In this document: positions 10,773 through 21,295 of the stretch, piece by piece | How the letters are laid out: each line of letters begins with the position of its first letter | Position numbering within the stretch: position 1 is the first letter of the stretch | Assembly: GCA_905178155.1 (NCBI GenBank) | Contig: CAJINV010000021.1 | Span: 411,760 to 475,759, forward strand | DNA length: 64,000 bases | Source of the DNA: Amoebophrya sp. A120 | Taxonomy: Eukaryota; Sar; Dinophyceae; Syndiniales; Amoebophryaceae | Direction of reading: 5' to 3' | Notes under the pieces: model-generated | Databases searched by the model: none | What the model was told of the DNA's origin: nothing | What the model saw: the letters and a program-made list of their open reading frames with translations, nothing else | Made by a program: the position numbers and the translations under genes

Positions 10773-13362
10773 ATGAACTACATGATGGCAGCACGACGCC
10801 CATTTATTTGCAGCGGTTCTCGGGAGAGCTGGCGGCGATGGTGGTCGGCTTTACTACAACTTGCTCTCCTGCTCGGTGGAGATGAAACAGAAACTGTACG
10901 AGGTTTCAAGGAAGTTGCCGAAACACCTACTTCCAGCACAGGAGGAAAGTTGTTGCGGAAGCACGAGCACGACGGTACCATTAACGACAAGATCGGTCCT
11001 CCGGTCCAAGAACCCCAAGACGAGGACCACCACGTCGATGGTGCACCCAAGAACACACGGCCCCGGCTGCACGTGAAGAACAAGAGCCTACCGACGGCGC
11101 TCCTTCGCGTCGCCAGGAACTCTGCCGCTACTGGCGGTGACGGTAGGAACGCGTCTGCCGAGGGGAAACAGCTGCTCTGTGCGCTGCGTGACTCAGTCGA
11201 GTTCGCGTCGCCGCCGTGGGGTGTGGCGAAAAGAGGAGGAGCTGCGTCGAGTGGAGGAGGTCCTCGTTTGAATGTGAATGTCCTCGCGCCGGCACGGAAC
11301 ACCGAGGAGGACCTCCAGGCTGACGAGGCAAGAACATCATCCTCAGAACAACTTCTTCTAAAGCCGGGAGTAGACGCTGGAGTACATCAGGAACAAGAAG
11401 ACGCCTCTACTTTCTACCGCCCGCCTCTGCTGGGGAAGAGCTGCGCGATTGTCTCGAGCAGCGGCGCCATGCTTTTGCACGAGTATGGACATGAGATTGA
11501 CGCGCACGACTTCGTACTGCGAATGAATCGAGCACCGACGCGACGGTTTGAGAAGCACGTCGGGAAGCGAGAAAGCATTCGCGTGGGGTGGGACAGCCCG
11601 CCTTTCGTACGGCAGTTTTGCAGAGAGCAAACGGCTGCATTTAATATTTTAGCAGCGACGGCGGGAAATAAGAGGAAGAGCCGCGCGGCCCACGGCCGCG
11701 TGCAGAATAAAAAAGATCAGCAAGAAGAAGCGGACGGCACTGCAGCCGCTGTAAACAACTCTTCACATGAGATGGACGACGAGACCGTGTACATCATGGC
11801 GGACGAAATCCCGCACCCTGAATGCACGCAAATGCAAAACAAGCAGGCCGAGCTAAAAGAAGCAGTCCTCTTCAACGCCGGGCACGCCGCTGCTGCTGTG
11901 GCGGCCGACGAGACGACACCACCACTCTTTGAGGACGAAATACAGAGCACGAAGGATCATGAAGATCTACCGCGTCGGAGGACAAGTAGAACAAGTGCGT
12001 CGATTGAAGGTGACGGAGCACTAAACAAGGTCGACGAGGGTCGTGAAGAAGATGACTTTCTCGCGCACGACAAGGACAATAATTTGTTCGGCAACTACAA
12101 GAATACGAGCAAATCTTCTACACCCATAATTCGAATTCCGTCCATCTTCATCAAGACCTTTCAGAACGTCGATGCAGACACTGGATCGCTCGGGCGCTTT
12201 CTTCTGGACGTTTACGGCCCCGGGGAAGCGCAGGCGCTGGATGCGCGCACAACAGACCCGTCATCGGGAGCGAAATACGGGGTACTACGAAAGCGAAATA
12301 AAAATAAAGCTCTAGTATCGAGGACGATCGATGTTGAAGATGTGCTGGATGTCGATAAGTACAGGTAGTTCTCGTTTTCATGCATTGATGAAGATTTGTC
12401 TTGCAGCAGCGGCACCAGCAGCTCCTCACCACTGACGCCCCCTCGGAAGTCTAAGTAAGTTGTAACAGCAAGTATGGCGCACAATTGCAATTGCTGCAGC
12501 AAGTTGCTGTAGCGCTATCAAATTTGGGATAAAACTTTCGACTTCGGGTGGGTTTTGTAACCATAGCTGCGCTTGTTCTTGTATCGCCCCCTCACGCAGC
12601 TGAAATAATGAACACTATCTCAGCTGCAACCTTTGCAGCCGATAGGGATATGGCTTCTTTTTATTTTTCGTTTCACAGGTGATGTTGCTCGGATACTGCG
12701 ACCACGTCGATTTTTACGAAAAGGCACCGTCGAAGGCGGCGCTTGTATCCAATGAAAAATGATAGAAAGCCGGACTACTTATTGCAACAACCCCACCTCG
12801 TCAAATCATGGCGCAGACACCATGAAGATGCAGAGCGCGGTAAATAGTAGGTACCTACTTCTACTTAAGTACACAATCATAGAGGACGTAAGCTCTTGAT
12901 GTTGATGTCATGCCAAATATATTCCATCTTCTCCTTGGATACCTTGGGGCGATAAACCATTACTTCTCCCGTCCCGACGCTTTGCTCGACCCCGAATCGG
13001 ATGAGCAGGAGGACACTGCATCTAGTGCGGCTGCGGTTCTTTTCGCTGACACCGGTGTGGAACTTGTGCGGAGGACGACCGGAAGAAGATCTTCGAAGCA
13101 GGAGCGCAAGAAAACATCATACCTCGACCAGGAACAGGAACACCAGCCTCTTAGTCCTCCGCACGACGTCCAGCTCCCGAGTACGGAGAACGAGCCGTGG
13201 GGCCAGGGGGCTGAAATGAACTCCTGGCACGGGTTACTCCGCGCAGAGCACGATTTTTTCCGTCGCGTGGCCATGACACCAGCAGAAGAAAGCCTGCGAA
13301 CCGGGAAACTGCGCATCCAGGGGCTTGCGACCCTCACGGACGAGGACTGTCGACCAGGCTGA
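10773..13362 (+). CDS. GT29 sialyltransferase-like protein, copy 2 (intact)
   Basis: Exons 10773-12281, 12679-12745 and 12947-13362 give 663 aa. A signal anchor lies near aa 25-40 (SALLQLALLLGG), followed by a Ser/Asp/Lys-rich stem. The L motif is at about aa 215-275 (GKSCAIVSSSGAMLL, EIDAHDFVLRMNRAP, FEKHVGKRESIR). A long acidic insertion separates it from the S motif (PSSGAKYG-VMLLGYCDHVDFYE), reached across a GT-AG intron (12282-12678). NHYFS corresponds to motif III and HGLLRAEHDFF to the VS region. The C-terminus LRIQGLATLTDEDC resembles the closing strand and final Cys of animal sialyltransferases. Compared with copy 1 it has ~65 extra residues after NHYF and lacks one intron. Family assignment is firm from motif order; acceptor specificity cannot be told. 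Likely a Golgi enzyme. Confidence 0.88.
12746..12946 (+). mobile_element. Introner element, 201 nt, imperfect target repeat
   Basis: Ends TATCCAATGAAAAATGATAG and the reverse complement of TATCCAAGGAGAAGATGGAA form an inverted repeat. Flanking 5-mers are GCTTG (12741-12745) and CCTTG (12942-12946). Excision joins A-A-L-G to A-I-N-H-Y-F. It sits at the same codon and phase as the family F element in copy 1, so the position may be ancestral although the sequences differ. Confidence 0.75.
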
Positions 13363-14172
13363 GAATGATGTACCGAAGATTTGGGGCAGTCATCTCTTTC
13401 TTGCATTCTAGCGCTTCGTCTTCAACAATCAACGATACAAGTGCAGCGAACGGGACCGCCTGCGAAGCTGGACCGCCAGCACTCGCGAACGCCGCGGCTC
13501 GTGGGTGATCGTGTCTACGTCATGGACGCACGTGAAAAACAACATCAAATAAAAGTGATGTAGTTATGAAGTCAGGGATCAAGAACAGATTCTCGGCGAA
13601 AATAGACCGCTTGTCGCTCCATATCAATTGGTGGTCGGACGAGTATCCATCATCCAATCGGACGCATTCATCTTCATATAGTAGAGCTGTGCGCTACAAG
13701 AACATCAACTGCGCTGCGTTAGAAGCTGCAAAGCCTGCTGCTCTTGCAGATGCGAACAAAAGCTTTTGAGACCACGAAGGCGCTGACAATTTTACGAGCC
13801 TGCGTTCTACTTTGGAGAAGTAGTAAACCTGTTGTGGATAGCTTGGCAGCATCAAAGCCGAAAACTCATCCTCATGCTAAGCCTATGATTATGGCAGGAA
13901 AACCAGATAAAGGTCGTAACTATGTGTATGTCAATGTGCATCTGGTAGTGGTACATCTTCGAAACCAAGAATCGCCTTTTTTTATTTGTCACCTACTGGG
14001 CCCGTGCCGTCGTCATTGTGCGGAACCAAAAGTATTCGGCATCGGCTTTCCAGTACGATACAAGACGAGGCTCGAATTTTTCAGCACACTCCTCCCGGCT
14101 GGAACATCTATCTAAAAGTATTGCAACTGCAAGATTTATTCGGATGATGAAAGTAAGAACTACAACTACACG
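13363..14172. other. Intergenic region
   Basis: Roughly 800 nt. The first ~180 nt share short blocks with the region after sialyltransferase copy 1. Nothing else is recognisable; reading frames are short and not protein-like. Confidence 0.45.
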
Positions 14173-17100
14173 ATGGCAGCGACACATGGCAGGCGTTTTC
14201 GCGTGTTGGCGCTCCGCTCAGGGAGTTCGTTTTTGTTTCTCGTAGTCTTGCACCGCCTTGTCATCTTCATGCTTCACGAAACGCTGCCCGCCGCTGCCAC
14301 GGACAGAACAGCCAGGCTAGGGAACACTGAGGAAGATGATGCTGTGCGTCTGGTGGGTCAACAGGGAGGAGATGAAGTGCAGCCGCAAGAGGACTTTGAT
14401 GCTGCCGATCCAAGACCAACGGAGAGACCACCCGATCCTGCAGATGCAACTCGTCTTCAAGCACATAGACAAGCTGCGCAGGAGAGGAACCGACGCGATG
14501 TGGAAAATAACATCAACACGGACGACGAGGTGTCAAGAGCCAGTACATCTCTATCAGTGCTCGCTGTAGCCGAGCATGCCGAGATGGATCAAGCAACTCC
14601 AGTGGGAGATCTGCCACAGCAGCTCGGCGCAGCGCGACTAGGTTCCGACCGGGCCGCTGCCCCTCCAACGCGGGGCGCTCCGCCGAGAAGAAAAAATCGC
14701 GTGAGCGGCACGAGAACCGAGCGTGATTCTTCTATTGTTCCTGGGGTACGAAACTACGCGGAGCCAATGTCTCCCGGAACAACAAACGCCGACCCGTCAG
14801 AGGACCACGGGGATAAAAATGCTCTAGCGACTGAGCGAGAGAAACAACATTATCGAGGAGGTGAGGCTGATAATCTCACTGGAGTAGATGCTGGAGGTAC
14901 AGCAACTGTTCATCGCTCGGAGGATCTGCAAGAGGACGAGTTGTACAACGACCCTATGATATCCGAACTGCAGCTTTCGGCCGCCACCACCAAAAATCCG
15001 GACGAGAAAACGAAGCCTTCGGACCTGGACAGCTCTTTTCGAACCCGGATAAAGATCGTGGACGAGGAACTGAAAGAGGAGAATGTGGGTTCCTGTTTGA
15101 CCTACGTGTGCAGCGTGTCTACTGGGGGTGGGGGCGGGTCCGCCGCGACCAACGGGTACGACTTTCAATACACACTAGATGTGGACAAGCCTTGCAAGCT
15201 CACCAGCCCGGACACCACGGGCGACAACGCGAGTTGCGAGGCCGTGTGCTGCAGCTACTTTTACTGCTTCGTGAACCTACGCGATCTCGGGGTCGACTAC
15301 GAGATGGCGGGGCTGAACGACAAAACCCGCATATTGCGAGGAAGAATCCGCCCTCCCCATATGCATATCGAAAAGGTATGTTTCCGAAAATTTGTGTTGC
15401 TGATTTGAGACCACAAATCGCGTCTGTCTTGCAAGAAGACAAGCGCAGAGGCTTCCGCGCCGGTATGGAAGCGATTTGGCATGCTGTTGCGCCTAGGAAG
15501 CAGCCGCTTGTAATGCTAAGCAACTAGACGTAGACCCAACGAGCGCCCCTATCTAGGCCGAGGATCTGGCGGCCGCAATGCCCTCCTGCAATACAAAACT
15601 CAAATACAGCATCACAGATTTCGGCTTTGATATGGGGAGGGGGAATTTTTGCTTTCGATACCGCACAGGCGTAGCCTTCAACGCCTGTGCGGACTATCCC
15701 GTGTAAAAACGTCCGCACCCCAGAGTTGTCTTGCAGATTTGCAATGACAAGAACATTTGTGATGCGCAGCCCCATGACAGGAAGTTCCCATCGTGTTTTG
15801 AAATTTCTATAATGCTGTAAACAGAATGAGGAGCTGGGTTTGTAATGCGGCAGTCCTTGCTAACCTGCACTACACTACGAGCTGCAGCTTGTCATGCGTG
15901 ACTCCCAAAGTTTCTGGGTTTGTGTTGCAAGGTCCCCATGATCTTGACTCTGGGGTGGGGACGTTTTTACTCAGGATACGGGCCAGCGAACCGTCAAGTT
16001 CCTCAAGGTGCCTGCCTTCGAGGACCAGGGCGGGGGCCCCGGGGAAACCGCGGGCGACAACCGCATCGAGGTGGACAAATTTCTCGAACTGGAGAACTTC
16101 GTGTATGGTGTTGTCAAACGTTACATTCTCGAACTATTTCGTGTATTTGTGATGCAAGAACAGCAACAGTTAAATCGGCAAGCTTGCCACTGTCGCATCA
16201 CAGATTTTGCACAGATTTACATGCTGTTATAGCGCCTCGGAGATTTGTCATGCGAAGCAGCTTGATCATCTGGCCGCATAAGGTAGTTCTGCATGACAAA
16301 TGTATGCAACAGCTGAGGGTGTAACGCTTGAACACGCCATATCGTGTCCGTGCCCGACTGCTACCACCGAATATGCAAGAAAAAAACTGTGTAAGTGTAA
16401 CTCTGTAATGCAGAACACGCAACAGGAACAGAGTTACACCTGTGCCTGTCATGCCAGACAGCCATGAAGTCCCCTTTTGATGTGTGTTTTCCCTTACAAG
16501 CCACGGATGACAGGTTATCTCTGTCATGTACAGCAAATTTGTAATGCTGTCAGCGAAAGAAAGTTACACTAACACAGTTTTTTTCTTCGATACCGAACGG
16601 GCTTCTTTCACTACCCAGTTGTCGGGACCGAAACCAAGCACGCGCTGCAAGTGCTGAAGCGGCAGAAACAAGTGGACAGCAACGTAGACACCACGGCTTC
16701 CGGCCCGGTCGACTTCGACAACTTTTCCCTTCGCGAGCACCTCCCGGTGGCCTCGGCACTGACCACGCGAAATTTGCCGGACGACTCTCCCACCATCGAC
16801 GAGATCCGAGACGCCGCGCGGACCAACGCGCAGGTGGCGAACAACGACGAGACCCTGGAAGTCCAACTTGGGCTACGCGGGTTTTACAACATCCATTCGC
16901 ACGCCTTCGCGTGGGAGGACCCGATATTGAAGGTGCAAGGCGAGGGAAAGCTCGCGGGGGATATCCACCAGCAACTCGGCAAGAAGCGCGATGAGTACAA
17001 ACCGATGGATTTGTCCGTTGCGAACCCCGTTCAGGGCCCGAAAGCCGTCCTCGGGAAGACGCTTCGTCTGGTGGTCGCGGATTCCCGGGCCCACTGGCAC

Positions 17101-20100
17101 TTGCCAAAGTGGAGTAAACGGTACGAGGGGATGAAAACTGGTGCTACTGGGGGTGGAGAACGAAGCGGCGCCAGCACCTTTTCGGCAAGCGACTACCAGC
17201 TGCCCTACACGCGGGAGGCGGAGCTGGCTTTCGCGGAAACGGGCAAAAAAGACGGCATCCCGATCAAACAGTGTTGCTCTTTCATCGTCCAGGCCATGAC
17301 CAGTCCGAACTTCCTCAGTAACGACTTGGAGCTGACCGAAAAGTTTGTCGTTCAGAACTGTGTGGTGTTTGCCAAAAACATGCATGAGCATCTGTTCGGC
17401 AAAGAACCCACTGCGGCTGAGCAGGCAGCTATTGATGCGGCAACAACTCCCGTGGGGCCGGAGGCTTTGCCGCCTGCAGGTGTAAGAAATAACGTCGGCG
17501 CCCCGGAGGTTCCGAACGCTGACTGTGAGGTGGGACCCTGGGCGGCGGTCGGGGCGTGCTCCAAGACTTGTGGGATCTACGACAATACCCAAGTGCGGAT
17601 CCGGCAAGTGACCTACCCCCAAAGCGGCAACGGGAAAAAGTGTCCCGCGCTGCAAGAGACCGTGCCCTGCACGCTCGAGGCGTACACCGGGGAGTGCAGC
17701 GTAGATTGCGAGGCGACCGACTGGTCGCCTCCTGAGTACGGCTCCTGCAGCGTGGGACCGATAAAGGGTCCCGGGGGTGCGGTTCTGTTCGCGAAGCGGT
17801 GCCGGAAAACCCGCATATGCATTGCAAATGTATCGCACTAAAGTGTAAAGTGTATTACAAAGTGCCTTACTTCGTATGAATAAAATATGTTTTTTTAGCT
17901 TAGGATGGCGATTTGTAATGCGTTGTATCTGCAATTGCTGCGAGCGCGATACTTTTGCAATGCATACCGCACGCGGGAGATCAAAACCCCACCGACGGGG
18001 CCCGACGCAGCCCCCTGCCCAGGGAACAACGAAGAACTGGAGCAAGCAAAACTCTGCACCATCAACGACGATACCTGGAAAGAGTGCTGCGAGGATATGG
18101 CTTGCTCAGATGTTACAATCTCAAACGTTACAATAGAATCTGGAATTTGTCTTGCATGAACAGCATGAGTACCATACAGAGACTTGGGCTTTTTGCAATA
18201 CAAATTTCGTCAGAATCTCATGGGGTTTGGGGCTCCGAAACTTGTCATGCGCGCCCCTTTGGGAGTAGGCCAGATGTTGCGGATTTTGCAACACAAGTTC
18301 CAAACTCTATTGCAACGTTTGAGATTGTAACACCTGAGCGGGTTATGGAGGACAACGCCGGTGCGGAGTGGACCGAGTGGACGGCATGCACCAAGACGTT
18401 ATCAAATGTAAAAATGTCTGGGTCTGGACGGTTAGAACTTGTCATGCTAAATCTGAATGATGCAAAAATCTGTGTTGCGTGAGTGCCAAAAGCTGTCCGC
18501 TTTTGACCAAGTTGAGAGGGAGTATCTCATGCAGGAAAGGCATGACAGAGACCTCACAAAATCTGTCATGCTGGGTCTCACATTCCAGACCTCATGGGTC
18601 ATGGAAAACCTGCATCACAAATCTTGCATTCTTCCAGACCCAGACATTTTTACATTTGATAGACGTGCGGTGGCGAGGACGAAATGAAATCGCGCACGAA
18701 GACCGAATACAAATACCTGATCCAGGACCCGGTGCAGTGCGTCAGCGAGGTGACACGGGACACAGCCCGTTGTCACGAGGGGCCGCAGCCGGACTGCCCA
18801 CGGGACTGCAAACTGAGCCACTGGACCGAGTGGGGGGAGTGTTCCAGCACCTGCGGAAAAGGCCAACACACGCGGACAAGAACAGTTGTGCAGCAACCCA
18901 TCGGGGACGGTGAGCAGTGCCCCGATAGTGCCACTGAAAAAAGCGCCTACGAAGAAACAGGGGAGTGCGAAAACACGATTGAATGCGTCCCGAAAGTGGA
19001 CTGTGCACTCGAGGAAAAGTATGTCGCTCCTGTTGCCCAGGAAAATAATAACGGGAACGACAACACCGAAGAAGGCGGGTGGTCCCCCTGCAGTAAAACC
19101 TGCGGGGGCGGCGCGAAGTTCCGCATCAAGTTCGTAGACCAGCTGCCGCAGGGATCGGGGAAGAGCTGCCAGAAATTGTTTGGCAAGGGCGAAGGCATCA
19201 CTGATGCCGCCGTGGTGGCCAAAGAAGACATCACTATCAGTTGGGGGTACATCGACGCCGGGGCCAACGAAATAAAGGGAGCACACTACACCGATGGAAC
19301 GCCAGTTGAAATAATAAATGCGGAGCAGGAGCAGAGCCAGAGCAGCGGCAGTGTTAGTACAAGCAAGCTCAAAATGTACATGAAGGAGACAGCCGATTGC
19401 AATCGGGAGGTGAAATGCCCGGATCCTGTAGATTGCGTGATGAAAAACTGGGAAGCTTGGACGGAATGCTCCAAGAGCTGCGACGGCGGTACGCGGACGC
19501 GCGCACGGTACGTAAAAACTCCGCCGAAGGAGGGTCGCCCGAAATGCCAAGACGTGGACCTGTACAAAATCGAGAATCTCCAGAAGGGCTACGCCAACGG
19601 GACGGCGCCGCACTTTGAATGGCTCTCGACGGGCGGGGGCGGGCAAGAACAACACGACGGAAAGCTGCACCAGAAGGAAACCGCGCGCTGCAACGAGATA
19701 CACTGCCCCTGCGCGATGGAAGAGTGGGCCGCGGATTGGACGACGTGCAGCGTCACGTGCGGCCCCCACGGGAAACAGACGAGGGAGAGAAAGGTGAGTA
19801 CCCTGGGGGGCTACGCGGACCTGACCGGCTGCAAAAGTCTTTTCGGAGACGAGAGCAAAGCGGGTGTGCAACACGATAATGGGGTGTACATCATACGCGA
19901 CGCAGACGGGATTACTCGGCAGTGGGAGGAAAAATCGCCGCTGGAAAATTCGATACAGAAGGAAACGCGCAAGTGCAACAACTTTCCGTGCGACGACCAG
20001 CCAACAGGGGACGCTGCAACTACGGTAGCCCCGCCCGAGGACGGTCCACCGGCTTGCGTCCTAGACGAGCACTGGTGGAAAGCGGACTCCTGCGGCTGTC

Positions 20101-20732
20101 AATGGAGGGGCGTGAGTAGTCCCGCTACGGGCACGTGTTTCAATGATATCCCACGAAGAAAGTGTTGCAGTTACACACTTGATGTTGCAATTGCAGCAAC
20201 ACAAATTTTCTCCGCATGGCAGAGAAAACTTGTAATGCAGAGTTCATAAGAGAAAACACGTATGAAACAAGGCTTGAAAGCATTTCGTGCATCACAGAGG
20301 TTGTCTGTCTTGCGTGTTCTGCAGCACAATGCGTAACACTTTTTTCGTTGCATAAATGGCGAAGACGGCGCAGTGTACGCGGTCTATAGCAACGCTGCCG
20401 CGAATTGTCCGGCCTGCAAAGGCCGACCTGCGTCTGTCAGCACGCCCTACATTTTGTCCGACAAATCCTGCGAAGACGACAAATGCAGGGTGGGTTCCGC
20501 CCGTGCCCCTGCGTTCGCGAGCGGGTGGGTTCCGCCCTTGCCTCCGAAGTCGGGGGAGACGGTGCCCGGTTACCGAACCCTGGTGAACACCGATATTAGA
20601 GACCTGTTTGCGTCGCAAGAGGCGTATTGGAACTACGTGAACGACATCGCAGCGCAGCAAGCGGTGCTGGAGGCTTCCCAAAAGAAGCAGCAGTCCAACT
20701 TCTTCGGGTTGCCCACATTTGGTCTTAGGTGA
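14173..20732 (+). CDS. Thrombospondin type 1 repeat (TSP1) surface/secreted protein, nine exons
   Basis: Exons 14173-15331, 15666-15694, 15984-16103, 16347-16371, 16598-17815, 17972-18095, 18353-18399, 18667-20146 and 20360-20732 join in frame to 1524 aa ending at TGA. All eight introns are introners; none is GT-AG. The N-terminus has a hydrophobic segment after basic residues (SFLFLVVLHRLVIFML), a signal peptide or anchor, then a polar, disordered ~300 aa region. Cys-rich segments follow (CEAVCCSYFYCF; KQCCSFIV). At least six TSP1-type motifs can be read: CEVGPWAAVGACSKTCG, WTEWTACTKTCGGG, HWTEWGECSSTCGKGQ, GGWSPCSKTCGGG, WEAWTECSKSCDGGT, WAADWTTCSVTCG. One of them (WTEWTACTKT-CGGG) is only completed by excising the element at 18400-18666. 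TSP1 domains in alveolates are typical of adhesive and invasion proteins (TRAP-like), so a host- or cell-adhesion role is a reasonable inference. No C-terminal membrane segment is visible. Tiny exons of 25-47 nt are notable. Confidence 0.87.
15332..15665 (+). mobile_element. Introner element, family E, 334 nt
   Basis: TATTGCGAGGAAGAAT...GCTTTCGATA with inverted CCCTCCCCATAT cores, exact duplication CCGCA (15327-15331, 15661-15665). Interior has TTTGTGTTGC and related motifs. Excision joins D-K-T-R to T-G-V-A. Sister of 6280-6606. Confidence 0.88.
15695..15983 (+). mobile_element. Introner element, family D, 289 nt
   Basis: Inverted repeats TATCCCGTGTAAAAACGTCC and the reverse of GGACGTTTTTACTCAGGATA. 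Flanks CGGAC (15690-15694) and CGGGC (15979-15983), one mismatch. The interior near the right end (GCGTGACTCCCAAAG) is the reverse complement of the left interior of the element at 62546-62839, so the two copies lie in opposite orientation. Confidence 0.85.
16104..16346 (+). mobile_element. Introner element, family C, 243 nt
   Basis: TATGGTGTTGTCAAACGTTAC...GAACACGCCATA, exact duplication TCGTG (16099-16103, 16342-16346). Interior parallels 47097-47336 (same orientation: GCGAAGCAGCTTGAT) and is inverted relative to 29769-30008. Excision joins ENFV to SVPDCYHR. Confidence 0.88.
16372..16597 (+). mobile_element. Introner element, family F, 226 nt
   Basis: TATGCAAGAAAAAAACTGTG...ACAGTTTTTTTCTTCGATA, exact duplication CCGAA (16367-16371, 16593-16597). 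Together with the preceding element it isolates an exon of only 25 nt. Excision joins CYHR-T to GFFHYP. Confidence 0.88.
17816..17971 (+). mobile_element. Introner element, family B, 156 nt
   Basis: TATGCATTGCAAATGTATCGC...GCGATACTTTTGCAATGCATA, exact duplication CCGCA (17811-17815, 17967-17971). Short family with little interior sequence; inverted repeats account for about a third of the length. Excision joins RKT-R to TREIKTPP. Confidence 0.9.
18096..18352 (+). mobile_element. Introner element, family C-like, 257 nt
   Basis: TATGGCTTGCTCAGATGTTAC... with right end CACCTGAGCGGGTTATG; the ends pair over ~35 nt (core TTACAATCTCAAACG). Exact duplication GAGGA (18091-18095, 18348-18352). Excision joins KECCE to DNAGAEWTEW and so links two TSP1 segments. 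Right end is TATG rather than ATA. Confidence 0.85.
18400..18666 (+). mobile_element. Introner element, family A, 267 nt, perfect 29-nt inverted repeats
   Basis: The first 29 nt (TATCAAATGTAAAAATGTCT...) and the last 29 nt are perfect inverted copies. Exact duplication GACGT (18395-18399, 18662-18666). Excision completes a TSP1 motif (CTKT-CGGG). The interior matches 1-218 in the same orientation and 33648-33913 in the opposite orientation. The perfect repeats suggest a recent insertion. Confidence 0.93.
20147..20359 (+). mobile_element. Introner element, 213 nt
   Basis: Inverted ends TATCCCACGAAGAAAGTGTTGC and reverse of GTAACACTTTTTTCGTTGCATA; flanks AATGA (20142-20146) and AATGG (20355-20359). 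Length is a multiple of three. Contains GAAAACTTGTAATGC. Excision joins CFN-D to EDGAVYAVYSN, leading to the last exon. Confidence 0.82.
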
Positions 20733-21295
20733 AGCTGAAGCCGTCGTCGAAGACTTCAAGAAAGCTTCGCGACGAAGTCGAAGTTAGACCAGAAGTGCTG
20801 CAACTGTTCTTGTTTACTCAACTACAAGAACTCTAGTACACCTACACTACCGACAGCACTCGCGCGCCCGCGGAGACGTACTTAGAGGGCCGCTCCAGTG
20901 AGTGGTGTTGCGGGCACAGATTCGCCCTGAAACTTCTACACATTAGATACAATGACGCGAATTGAATACGAATGATCTCCATTTTGGTATCATATGAGCT
21001 TTCTGAGCAATTATGCGAGCATCGCCCGAGCATGCCCGCTTGTTCCCTGGTCCTGAAAAATCGAGCAGGATCTGACGAAAGGTTTCAGTTTCCCATCATG
21101 ATCATGAAAACGAGTTGGAGTGCGCAGACGGACCACGAGTAGAACGAATGAAGATAGAAAGAGCACCGGCGCGTCATAGCTTTCATAATGAACAGCATTC
21201 GACTCAGAAACATGACCTCATACTTGAAGATGGCACCATCGAGCTAGAACTTGAGCTACAGTGTGATCAAATACAACTACCAAAATCAATTCAAT
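20733..21295. other. Intergenic region
   Basis: About 560 nt between the TSP1 gene and the GST gene. No repeat or RNA gene seen. An upstream in-frame extension of the GST frame uses only a non-ATG start. Confidence 0.5.
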
